A stretch of 10,952 bases of DNA, from contig QMUE01000025.1 in assembly GCA_003663535.1 (NCBI GenBank), positions 1-10,952 of the forward strand, given 5' to 3'. Positions 1-6,172 of this stretch are shown here, one piece after another. This DNA is from Thermococci archaeon (GTDB lineage: Archaea > Methanobacteriota_B > Thermococci > Thermococcales > Thermococcaceae). Below the pieces are notes generated by a model that was not told the origin of the DNA, did not search any database, and saw only the letters and a list, made by a program, of their open reading frames with translations. The first letter of the stretch is position 1. The number at the start of each line of letters is the position of its first letter. Position numbers and translations under genes: made by a program.

Positions 1-68
1 CTCAAGAGCTTATTAAGCAAAGCAGACAAATTGTAAGTCCTCCAAACCTAAGGAAAACTAAAGAAAGT

Positions 69-79
69 GAAAAAAGAAG
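69..79 (-). terminator. T-rich terminator after the NSR gene
   Basis: On the minus strand a run of six T within TTCTTTTTTC starts about six bases after the stop codon of the reductase gene and is followed by further T-rich sequence. Archaeal RNA polymerase commonly terminates at oligo-T without a hairpin. No stem is visible. The function is inferred from position and composition only. Confidence 0.4.
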
Positions 80-84
80 AGACC

Positions 85-1428
85 TCAGTTTCCCATCCTC
101 AGCTTTGCTAGGGCATCTTCCGCGGCTTTAACCACTTGGTAACCGACCGGCGAAGCCGTCAGGAGTGGGTGGGTCGCTATCTGGAGAGTGTAGAGCTCAC
201 TCGCGGTCAGACGCTTCTGTATCGCCAAGGCGAGGATGTTTATCATCTCTCCGACGCTCTTTCCTCCTGCTATCTGCGCACCGAGGATTGCTCCCCTATC
301 ACGAGAGAAGATTAACTTAATTGTCACCATCGAGGTGTCCGGGAACTTCGCTGGATGCTTGTCGGGGCCTTTTCCATAGCCAACTATAACCTCAAAGCCC
401 TCTTTTTTGGCTGCTTTCTCCGTGAGCCCGGCCGCAGCCAAGGTGAGGCCCGCCACGTTGGTAGAGTAAACGCCTATCGTCCTCCTGTTCTCCCGGACTA
501 TCTGAAGCTTGAAGAGGTTCGCGCCGGCTATTCTCGCCTCAAAGGTTGCCGTTGATGCAAGCATAAGGCCGTACGGCTTGCCTGTGAAGAAATCCCTGTG
601 CTCGACACAGTCACCGACAGCGAATATGTCTGGGTGGGAGGTTCTCATGTACTCATCCGTCCAGATGCCGTAGCGGGTAACCTTAAGTCCCGCCTTCACC
701 GCCAGCTCAGCGTTTGGCCTGTAACCCGTTGAGAGTATCACCAAGTCGGTCGGAACCTCAGTTCCATCGACGAGCTTGACTCTCTCCACCTTTCCGTCTC
801 CAACAAGTCTCTCGACCTGACCATAAACGATATTAATCCCGACTTCTCTAAGTCTCTCCTCAACCATCTTGCTGAACTCCGGATCAAAGGAGCTCCTCAG
901 CAACCTGCTCCTGACGATTAGCGTAACGTCCTTGCCGAGCTTCCGCATCTCATCGCCAACTTCGAGGGCTATGAAGCCGCCACCAACTATGACAATTTTC
1001 TCAGATTCCGCCACCTTCCTGTGCAGAACCTTCAGGTACTCGTAGTCCTTGGGGACGGTGTAAACTCCCTCCAGCTCCGAGCCCGGGAAGTCGGGCTTCG
1101 CGGGTTTTGAACCTGTCGCAAGGACAAGCTTCTCCCAAGCAATCTCCTTACCAGAGGCAGTTCTCACGAGCTTTGCCCTCGGATCGATCTCCGTAACCTC
1201 ATCCATCAATATGTCCACGCCAAGAGGCTCCAAGAACTTCTCGACTGGGAGAATGTCATCGTCAACACTTTTTAGTGTGCCGAAGATGTACGGGATGCCA
1301 CATGGAACCATATTAACGTTTTCTTTCCTTATGATAAGGACGCTCCTGTTCGGATAGAACTTCTTAGCGGAGATGGTCGCCGTGAGCCCTCCAGCGCTCG
1401 CACCGATAACTACAACATCGTACTTCAT
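85..1428 (-). CDS. nsr: NAD(P)H:sulfur oxidoreductase / coenzyme A disulfide reductase (NSR/CoADR)
   Basis: FAD-dependent pyridine nucleotide-disulfide oxidoreductase of 447 residues, cytoplasmic. In Thermococcales this family reduces elemental sulfur or CoA disulfide with NAD(P)H. Visible features are the N-terminal FAD-binding GASAGG (residues 9-14), a single redox Cys43 in MVPCGIPY, the same position as the catalytic cysteine of CoA disulfide reductases, ATG at 104-106, the NAD(P)-binding GGGFIALEVG at 149-158, the second FAD motif AVGDC around 270-274, and a C-terminal dimerisation domain. I start at the ATG at 1428 because the protein then begins MKYDVVVIG, as the family does, after an AGGGGGACC leader. 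An upstream in-frame ATG at 1515 would translate the regulatory region. Sampled stretches are about 57-63% G+C against about 38% in the SRP54 gene, suggesting transfer from a GC-rich relative. The split between NSR and CoADR activity cannot be made from sequence. Confidence 0.93.
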   Translation of the reverse strand: MKYDVVVIGASAGGLTATISAKKFYPNRSVLIIRKENVNMVPCGIPYIFGTLKSVDDDILPVEKFLEPLGVDILMDEVTEIDPRAKLVRTASGKEIAWEKLVLATGSKPAKPDFPGSELEGVYTVPKDYEYLKVLHRKVAESEKIVIVGGGFIALEVGDEMRKLGKDVTLIVRSRLLRSSFDPEFSKMVEERLREVGINIVYGQVERLVGDGKVERVKLVDGTEVPTDLVILSTGYRPNAELAVKAGLKVTRYGIWTDEYMRTSHPDIFAVGDCVEHRDFFTGKPYGLMLASTATFEARIAGANLFKLQIVRENRRTIGVYSTNVAGLTLAAAGLTEKAAKKEGFEVIVGYGKGPDKHPAKFPDTSMVTIKLIFSRDRGAILGAQIAGGKSVGEMINILALAIQKRLTASELYTLQIATHPLLTASPVGYQVVKAAEDALAKLRMGN

Positions 1429-1470
1429 GTTAGGTCCCCCTAAATGTTTTCGGCTCTTGTAAACCCAAAA

Positions 1471-1480
1471 GGTTTTTAAC
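1471..1480 (-). promoter_or_regulatory. Proximal TATA-like element of the NSR gene, overlapping a SurR-type site
   Basis: The minus strand reads GACGAAAA-GTTAAAAACC, a BRE-like A/G-rich stretch followed by a TATA-like box. It lies about 45 bases before the chosen ATG, which would give a short leader carrying AGGGGGACC. The same bases (1472-1480) form GTTTTTAAC, a GTTn3AAC core of the type bound by the sulfur-response regulator SurR. A bound regulator here would compete with TBP. The promoter role is inferred. Confidence 0.5.
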
Positions 1481-1488
1481 TTTTCGTC

Positions 1489-1505
1489 AACTGTAGGTTT
1501 GAAAC
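1489..1505 (-). promoter_or_regulatory. Extended SurR-type operator (GTTn3AACn5GTT)
   Basis: The minus strand reads GTTTCAAACCTACAGTT, an exact match to GTTn3AACn5GTT, the extended consensus reported for the Pyrococcus SurR regulator, which releases DNA when oxidised by sulfur. It lies directly upstream of the proximal BRE/TATA and about 60 bases before the ATG of an NSR gene, a known SurR target in Pyrococcus. The match is seen in the sequence; binding is inferred. Confidence 0.75.
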
Positions 1506-1553
1506 ATGGGTACATAACACTTCAATAATGAATAAAAACCAGCAGAAATGTCG

Positions 1554-1562
1554 TTATATAAA
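1554..1562 (-). promoter_or_regulatory. Distal TATA box upstream of the NSR gene
   Basis: The minus strand reads GGAAATTTATATAACG, a close match to an archaeal TATA box preceded by a BRE-like purine stretch. Transcription would start near 1530, giving a leader of about 100 bases that contains both SurR-type sites downstream of the start point. The element is nearly symmetric (TTATATAA), so plus-strand use cannot be excluded. Confidence 0.45.
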
Positions 1563-1615
1563 TTTCCAAACCTTACGTTATCCTTGACTCCCCGTCCTAA
1601 ATGGTGGGACTTTCG

Positions 1616-1633
1616 AAAGAAAAACGGAAAAAA
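1616..1633 (-). terminator. Oligo-T terminator after the propeller gene
   Basis: Immediately after the stop codon at 1634 the minus strand reads TTTTTTCCGTTTTTCTTTC, two T runs separated by CCG. This is typical of archaeal intrinsic termination. A 10-base palindrome CTTTCGAAAG partly overlaps its far end (1610-1619). Confidence 0.5.
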
Positions 1634-3157
1634 TCAAAAAGCTTGTATCTCTTCCATTGCAGTTACCAAGATACTTATTGCCTCTTTTTCCAATAAATAT
1701 GCTTTTCTGATCTTGTAAAGCTTGGGAAATGGAGTGCCTTGTGTCCAGAAGGTAGTACGGATTTCATCTAAGCTATCTTTGCCCCATCCTTCCTGAAGTA
1801 ATACAATCGCTTCATTATGGAGGTTTAAAGCATTCTCTAGCGTTTCATTATTCACTCCAAGCTCCAGCGCAGTGGTATATAACTCATCAAACCTATCATA
1901 GTACTTGAAAAACCAGTGTGTCCACAACTTGGACATTGTAATTAACGCATTAATGCGCCTTTGCGGTTCGGGGAGAGGAATAAGCTCCTGTTGTGGCGGT
2001 TTTATTGCCATTAAAAGAATATCATCACCTGACCATCCAACCACTACGATATTTCCATTTGGTGCAACATCCACAGAGTTAGCAGAATCATCATTCCCTA
2101 CATCGTAGTTGTAGTTCCATTTCACATTTCCTGAACTGCCCAGCACCAAAATCCAAGCATCCATGTTTGATGCACCGAAACTATTAGTATAGCCCACAAG
2201 TACAATGTCTCCATTGGAAAGAACTGTAATTGAATTAATCCCATCTTCCTCAGATCCTCCAAATAGCTTTTGCCATATTATATTCCCATTGCTGTCAAGA
2301 CGGATGACCCAAGCGTCATAGACGTCATCCTCTTCATTTTTTGTTTGGCCTGCAACCACAATGTCCCCATTAGGCACAACTGCCACAGCATAAGCCCTAT
2401 CCTCATATTTTTTATCAAATGTTTTCTGCCACTTTAAGTTGCCGTCCTCATCAAGCCTAAGAACCAAAAAATCCTTGACATCATTGTTTCCCGATTCTCC
2501 AGCTACTATGATATCCCCGTTAGAGGCCATTACAACCGTATGTGCTACATCACTTTGGCTTATATCATAGGTCTTATTCAACTTCACGCTAGCGTTTTTG
2601 TCAAGCTTGAGAACCCAAACGTCTTCTTCAGGCCATTCCTCTTCCCCATACTCCACGGAGTCACCAACGACTATGACATCTTCGTTGGAACTAATAATTG
2701 CATCTTGAACGCGATTTGAATAAGGTACAGAGTAAGAATGGTGTTCTGTATTATTTCCCTCACTGTCAAATCTCGAGATTGTCAAACTATCCGGATAAAG
2801 GCCCAAAAATGCATATTGATACCCCACTGCCAAGATATCTCCATTTGGGAGGACTTTAACTGCATAAGCCACATCACTATAAGCTAAAGTCCGGTTCCAC
2901 TTGAGGGTTCCATTCCTATCAGTTTTAAAAATCAAAAAGTTCGAAAACAAACCAAAATACGTATGTCCTGCAACTATAATCTCTCCATCCGAGGCAACAT
3001 CCACCAAACTACCACCATTTACACTGCCAAAAGTATAAGTTTCATGCCAAAGAACTTCATAAGCATTCCCCGCTTCTACTTGAGGTAGTCTACAAAAAAT
3101 TCCAAATAATAAAGCCAATAAAAATAAAGCCCAACATCCCTTTACTTTTCCTCTCAT
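1634..3157 (-). CDS. Secreted seven-bladed beta-propeller protein with C-terminal helical domain
   Basis: A 507-residue protein of unknown function, predicted extracellular. It begins with a basic stretch and a hydrophobic core (WALFLLALLFGIF, residues 9-21) like a Sec signal peptide. Seven repeats of 49-55 residues start near residues 51, 100, 152, 207, 257, 310 and 362, each with the pattern V..-PNGDI.VAG---D.WVL.LD..GN..W. The seventh stops before its W strand, and the segment just after the signal (VLWHETYTFG, 35-44) has that strand's pattern, so it probably closes the ring. Residues about 389-507 are predicted mostly helical. Six N-glycosylation sequons (NGT, NRT, NNT, NAS, NKT, NET) fit a surface location. 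The ATG at 3157 follows GGGAGGTCTTAAC; a longer in-frame start at 3211 lacks a signal peptide at its end. Composition is AT-rich, unlike the gene downstream. A sensor, binding or scaffold role is possible but not shown. Confidence 0.85.
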   Translation of the reverse strand: MRGKVKGCWALFLLALLFGIFCRLPQVEAGNAYEVLWHETYTFGSVNGGSLVDVASDGEIIVAGHTYFGLFSNFLIFKTDRNGTLKWNRTLAYSDVAYAVKVLPNGDILAVGYQYAFLGLYPDSLTISRFDSEGNNTEHHSYSVPYSNRVQDAIISSNEDVIVVGDSVEYGEEEWPEEDVWVLKLDKNASVKLNKTYDISQSDVAHTVVMASNGDIIVAGESGNNDVKDFLVLRLDEDGNLKWQKTFDKKYEDRAYAVAVVPNGDIVVAGQTKNEEDDVYDAWVIRLDSNGNIIWQKLFGGSEEDGINSITVLSNGDIVLVGYTNSFGASNMDAWILVLGSSGNVKWNYNYDVGNDDSANSVDVAPNGNIVVVGWSGDDILLMAIKPPQQELIPLPEPQRRINALITMSKLWTHWFFKYYDRFDELYTTALELGVNNETLENALNLHNEAIVLLQEGWGKDSLDEIRTTFWTQGTPFPKLYKIRKAYLLEKEAISILVTAMEEIQAF

Positions 3158-3487
3158 GTTAAGACCTCCCCACTTCAGCTTAAGAATCACTATTAACAAT
3201 GTCTCTACCAACTCCCATCTAGAAGAGTTAGTAGGGGTAAGTTAATAATGACATTTACTGTTATGTAGCTTGAAATATAAAAACCTTTGTTATTTGTCCA
3301 AATTATATTTACAAACTTCCAACGTATAGTATGAATATTCTTCCATGAACAATTGAAAAATTATGACACCAATCACCAAGATGAGAGCTTAAAAGTTATA
3401 CATTCTAAGGTATTACAAAAATTAGAATCTAAGCCCTCCTCCCATATCTTGAGTGAGTATATTAATATCCAAGATTTTCGCTGTAAT
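3158..3487. other. 330-base gene-free stretch between cupin and propeller genes
   Basis: It holds the propeller gene's leader and probable promoter (near 3275) and an AT-rich inverted repeat at 3446-3475. No frame combines a start codon with a fitting Shine-Dalgarno site. No clear T-run terminator follows the cupin stop codon at 3488. Confidence 0.6.
3275..3290 (-). promoter_or_regulatory. Probable promoter of the propeller gene
   Basis: The minus strand reads ACAAAGG-TTTTTATAT, a BRE-like element followed by a TATA-like box. The start point would lie near 3253, leaving a leader of roughly 95 bases before the ATG at 3157. Assigned from motif and position only. Confidence 0.4.
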
Positions 3488-3814
3488 TTAATCTCCCTTA
3501 CTCTTGAGCAGTGCAGGTTCGAACATCAGCACATAGGAAGGTTCTAAAGCCTTAGGACAGTGCTCCACACCTCTCGGTACAAGGGCCATTTCTCCCTCAT
3601 GTAGAACTATGTCCGGAAAATCTCTTAACTGAATAACTATACTCCCCTTGTATACATAAAAAAGCTCATCTTCATTTGTATGCTTGTGCCAGTGATATTC
3701 ACCCTTAAAAAGAGCCATTCTAATTACATACTCGTTAATCCGCGCCACCTCAATTGGAGACCATGACTTTTCAATTTCTTTGAGTTTATTATCCAAATTG
3801 ATTTTGGAGATCAT
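3488..3814 (-). CDS. Small single-domain cupin protein
   Basis: A 108-residue cytoplasmic beta-barrel protein of the cupin_2 type. Both cupin motifs are intact. Motif 1 runs from G38 through H43, H45 and E50 to G57; motif 2 runs from G74 through PRG (80-82) to H85. H43, H45, E50 and H85 are the expected metal ligands, so it probably binds a divalent metal. The substrate cannot be read from the sequence, since such cupins include isomerases, dioxygenases and sugar-binding proteins. The ATG at 3814 is preceded by GAGGTGATATC, an excellent Shine-Dalgarno site; an in-frame ATG at 3850 has none. It lies 42 bases after the purine nucleoside phosphorylase stop in the same direction. ATTTATACTT in that gap is a TATA-like sequence but sits too close to the start codon to leave the Shine-Dalgarno site in a transcript. 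Confidence 0.85.
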   Translation of the reverse strand: MISKINLDNKLKEIEKSWSPIEVARINEYVIRMALFKGEYHWHKHTNEDELFYVYKGSIVIQLRDFPDIVLHEGEMALVPRGVEHCPKALEPSYVLMFEPALLKSKGD

Positions 3815-3856
3815 GATATCACCTCTACTAAAAGTATAAATAAAAAACAATCAAAG

Positions 3857-4657
3857 TCAACCAGTGGCACCCTTTAAAGCATCTTTACAAGCACACCTCC
3901 TAATTTTTGGAATATACTCTATGGCCTTCATAAGAAGTAACTTGAGTTCCTCGCTTTTCTGTTGCATTAGCTCAACAACCTCCGAGTGTGTGAGTTTGGT
4001 CTTACTCATCCCAGCAGCATAGTTTGTCACAATGGCCACGCTCGCATAGCACATCTCAAGCTCCCTAGCCAAAATTGCTTCAGGTGACTGAGTCATTCCT
4101 ACTACATCAGCACCCAAAATTTTTAATGCCCTAATTTCTGCTCTTGTCTCAAATCTCGGACCCTCCATTGCAGCGTAAGTTCCTCTTGGATGATAACTGA
4201 ATCCCAATTCTCTCGCGGCCCTAATTAAAGATTCCCTAAGCTCCGGACAGTATGGATCTGTGAAATCCACATGGGCCACGAACTTCCTTTCATGTAGAGC
4301 ATCTTCACCGTCATAAAACGTATAAGTCCTATTTTTTGTAAAATCTATTAGTTGATCCAATATCACAAAATCCCCAGGTTTCATGACCTCATTCACCGAG
4401 CCAACTGCAGAGGTTGCGAGGATCCTTTCCACGCCAAGCTCGTGCAGACCCCATATGTTCGCACGGTAATTTATTTTATGTGGAGGAACACTATGTTTCT
4501 CTCCATGTCTTGCTAGAAAAGCTATTTCCTCTCCTTTATATGTACCTATTTTGACTTTAATATTTCCATAAGGAGTTTTTATCATCTCCTCCCTTAGGTT
4601 TTCTAGAAGTCTTGGATCATATACACCTGAACCCCCAATTATAGCTATCCTTGGCAT
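3857..4657 (-). CDS. Purine nucleoside phosphorylase of the MTA phosphorylase family, probably 6-oxopurine specific
   Basis: A 266-residue cytoplasmic enzyme that splits purine nucleosides with phosphate into base and (deoxy)ribose 1-phosphate in purine salvage. Family signatures are GGSG at 8-11, RHG at 50-52, H60, ATSAVGS at 81-87, the EGPRFETRAEIR block and GMTQSPEA. The base-recognition loop reads TNYAAG with Asn212. MTA phosphorylases have Asp here (TDYD), while inosine/guanosine phosphorylases have Asn. The Pyrococcus enzyme once annotated as MTA phosphorylase was shown to prefer 6-oxopurines, so that is the better call; MTA phosphorylase (mtnP) remains the alternative. The C-terminus carries a Cys255-Ala-Cys257 CxC pair, known from hyperthermophilic members as a redox and stability element. 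The ATG at 4657 follows GGTGGTG; an earlier in-frame ATG at 4693 adds residues absent from the family. It lies 42 bases after the helical-repeat gene. Confidence 0.9.
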   Translation of the reverse strand: MPRIAIIGGSGVYDPRLLENLREEMIKTPYGNIKVKIGTYKGEEIAFLARHGEKHSVPPHKINYRANIWGLHELGVERILATSAVGSVNEVMKPGDFVILDQLIDFTKNRTYTFYDGEDALHERKFVAHVDFTDPYCPELRESLIRAARELGFSYHPRGTYAAMEGPRFETRAEIRALKILGADVVGMTQSPEAILARELEMCYASVAIVTNYAAGMSKTKLTHSEVVELMQQKSEELKLLLMKAIEYIPKIRRCACKDALKGATG

Positions 4658-4699
4658 TAAAACACCACCAGAAATAATTAAAATAAAGAACATTTAAAC

Positions 4700-5746
4700 C
4701 TAATGTTGCTCCTCCAAAGCCTCTTCTATTGCCAACCTAATGATCTTGACTAAAATCTCTCCCAAAAGCCTTGAGTTCCACTTCGGATCCTTTACATTCA
4801 TAACGGCATCTATTGCTTTATCAAGACCCCCCTGCCTCAGATATCCCATAGCAATTTCCCCAAATGCCAACGAGGCTAAATAATCGTCTTTTATCTTGCT
4901 AGCCTGCTTAATTGCCTTTTCTCTCCTCCCGATTCGATTGAAAAATGCTACCACTTTTACCTGAACATTCTCATCTGGCACTTTTTCAGCAATTCTTTCC
5001 ACTAAATCTGCATATTCTCTCCTTGGAGACTCGATTAAAAGGCCTAACAACTCCCTCGACACTGCTTTTAATTCTTCTTCTCTTAATGCATCAAGAAACT
5101 TGGAGAGATACTCCGGGAATTTCATAAGGTCTTCAGCAATTTCCATGATCAGCTTCTCCCTATCTCCTTCTATAGTGTTAAATATTTCTAGGGCATTTTC
5201 AATTTCCTCTCTTTTTATGTGAAACTTCAAAATCTCTGATTTTGCTTTAGAGCTCCAAGGTTCATCAAGAAGTTCTTTTGAAATTTGAATGGCATCTTTA
5301 AGGATTCCTGCAGATAGATAAGCCTTAAGAATCGAAAGTAAAGTTTCATTTCTTATTCTACTGTCATCAATTAACAACGCATAGGAGAGCGCCGGCTTAA
5401 GAATCCCCAGTCTCAACATTGACTTTATCATTTTTTCCAAATTTCTGTCTCTGCTTTGTGCAGATGCTCCTTCAAGAAGTTCTACTACTCGGGCAAAGAC
5501 CCGGGCAGCAGAGTTCTTGTTTGCTCCGCCTATATACACCCCTACATTTATAAGAAGATCAACGAGTTCATTTAGGTCTTCAATAGCCTCAGCGCCCTCT
5601 AAAGACTTTCTAAACGCTTCCAAATACCTAGAATCCTCTATGCGATAAAGTTCCAAACCAATACGAGCATAAGTAAGTGCCTTAATCTTTGGATCTGCGA
5701 TGATCTCGACCAAATCGAAAATACTTTTAATAGTCTCATCTTCCAT
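4700..5746 (-). CDS. Alpha-helical (TPR-like) repeat protein, function unknown
   Basis: A 348-residue protein built almost wholly of amphipathic helices, with no signal peptide or membrane segment. Pairs of helices recur roughly every 30-40 residues, with short motifs such as YARIGLELYR, ALSYALLIDDSRIRNETLL, ALEIFNTIEGDREKLIMEIA and FGEIAMGYLRQGGLDKAI. This resembles degenerate TPR or similar solenoid repeats, a fold usually used for protein-protein contacts. I recognise no catalytic motif. The ATG at 5746 follows a weak GATGATGGGTT site and a TATA box about 35 bases upstream. It is the first gene of an apparent set with the purine nucleoside phosphorylase and the cupin, and may be specific to Thermococcales. 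A link to nucleoside metabolism is only a guess from position. Confidence 0.75.
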   Translation of the reverse strand: MEDETIKSIFDLVEIIADPKIKALTYARIGLELYRIEDSRYLEAFRKSLEGAEAIEDLNELVDLLINVGVYIGGANKNSAARVFARVVELLEGASAQSRDRNLEKMIKSMLRLGILKPALSYALLIDDSRIRNETLLSILKAYLSAGILKDAIQISKELLDEPWSSKAKSEILKFHIKREEIENALEIFNTIEGDREKLIMEIAEDLMKFPEYLSKFLDALREEELKAVSRELLGLLIESPRREYADLVERIAEKVPDENVQVKVVAFFNRIGRREKAIKQASKIKDDYLASLAFGEIAMGYLRQGGLDKAIDAVMNVKDPKWNSRLLGEILVKIIRLAIEEALEEQH

Positions 5747-5776
5747 AACCCATCATCAAATAGAATTGCATAGAAA

Positions 5777-5785
5777 AATATTTAA
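5777..5785 (-). promoter_or_regulatory. Promoter of the helical-repeat/PNP/cupin set
   Basis: The minus strand reads AAAAGTGTTAAATATTTTTC, a TATA-like TTAAATATT with an A/G-rich BRE-like stretch upstream. It lies 31-39 bases before the ATG at 5746, which would place the start point about ten bases before the start codon. Confidence 0.5.
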
Positions 5786-5863
5786 CACTTTTGAATTGGA
5801 TTTGACTACATTCCAAAAAAATGAACAAAAATTTACAGTTTTATGGCTATAAAATAAATGTCG

Positions 5864-5884
5864 TAAAAAAATACGTCAAAAAAC
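5864..5884 (-). terminator. Double T-run terminator after the 69-residue gene
   Basis: After the stop codon at 5889 the minus strand carries TTTTTT and then TTTTTTT, the second flanked by CGTA and TACG. Two closely spaced T runs right after a stop fit an archaeal intrinsic terminator. They also separate this gene from the promoter of the helical-repeat gene. Confidence 0.55.
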
Positions 5885-5888
5885 GAAA

Positions 5889-6098
5889 TCAACTAAGATC
5901 GTCATATACTACACTAACAACTTCTCCGTCATCCAAAGAGACAAAGCTGACTTTCATTTTTTTACCTGTCTTAGGGTCAACTACAACGAAATCAGGATTC
6001 TTAAGATATTCACTAGAAGGAACACGCCAGACATCGTCGTAATGAAGTTTTAACTCCTTCATAAACTTCCTCAAATCTTTCTTAATCATGGTTGGCAT
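5889..6098 (-). CDS. Small 69-residue protein, function unknown
   Basis: Not recognised as a named family. The protein is charged, with a basic helical N-terminus (MIKKDLRKFMKELK) and a C-terminal half that looks like a small beta structure (PDFVVVDPKTGKKMKVSFVS, then DDGEVVSVVYDDL). There is no cysteine, signal peptide or membrane segment. The ATG at 6098 follows GGTGATATCT, a strong Shine-Dalgarno site, whereas the upstream in-frame ATG at 6122 has none. A TATA box about 35 bases upstream and a double T-run after the stop make this a self-contained transcription unit. Possible roles are a nucleic-acid-binding or accessory protein, but the sequence does not decide. Confidence 0.75.
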   Translation of the reverse strand: MPTMIKKDLRKFMKELKLHYDDVWRVPSSEYLKNPDFVVVDPKTGKKMKVSFVSLDDGEVVSVVYDDLS

Positions 6099-6130
6099 AG
6101 ATATCACCATTAGAATATACAACTCTAGAG

Positions 6131-6144
6131 TATAAAAGGTTTTC
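6131..6144 (-). promoter_or_regulatory. Promoter of the 69-residue gene
   Basis: The minus strand reads AGAAAACC-TTTTATAC, a BRE/TATA pair. The start point would be near 6109, giving a leader of about ten bases that just includes the GGTGATA ribosome binding site. Confidence 0.6.
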
Positions 6145-6172
6145 TAATCGGTTTTTGTCAAGATTGATATCG

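Noticed and set aside
355..555. Plus-strand frame of 66 codons
   Set aside because: Lies wholly inside the well-supported NSR gene on the other strand and has no family features; it reflects the high GC of that gene.
1429..1515. 29-residue N-terminal extension of the NSR protein
   Set aside because: Would translate through both SurR-type sites and the proximal promoter element, and precedes the canonical MKYDVVVIG start of the FAD domain.
3353..3547. Plus-strand frame of 64 codons starting at TTG
   Set aside because: No Shine-Dalgarno sequence before the TTG, overlaps the 3' end of the cupin gene by 60 bases, and shows no recognisable protein pattern.
5821..6042. Plus-strand frame of 73 codons
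   Set aside because: Runs through a terminator and antisense to the 69-residue gene, which has a promoter, ribosome binding site and terminator of its own.
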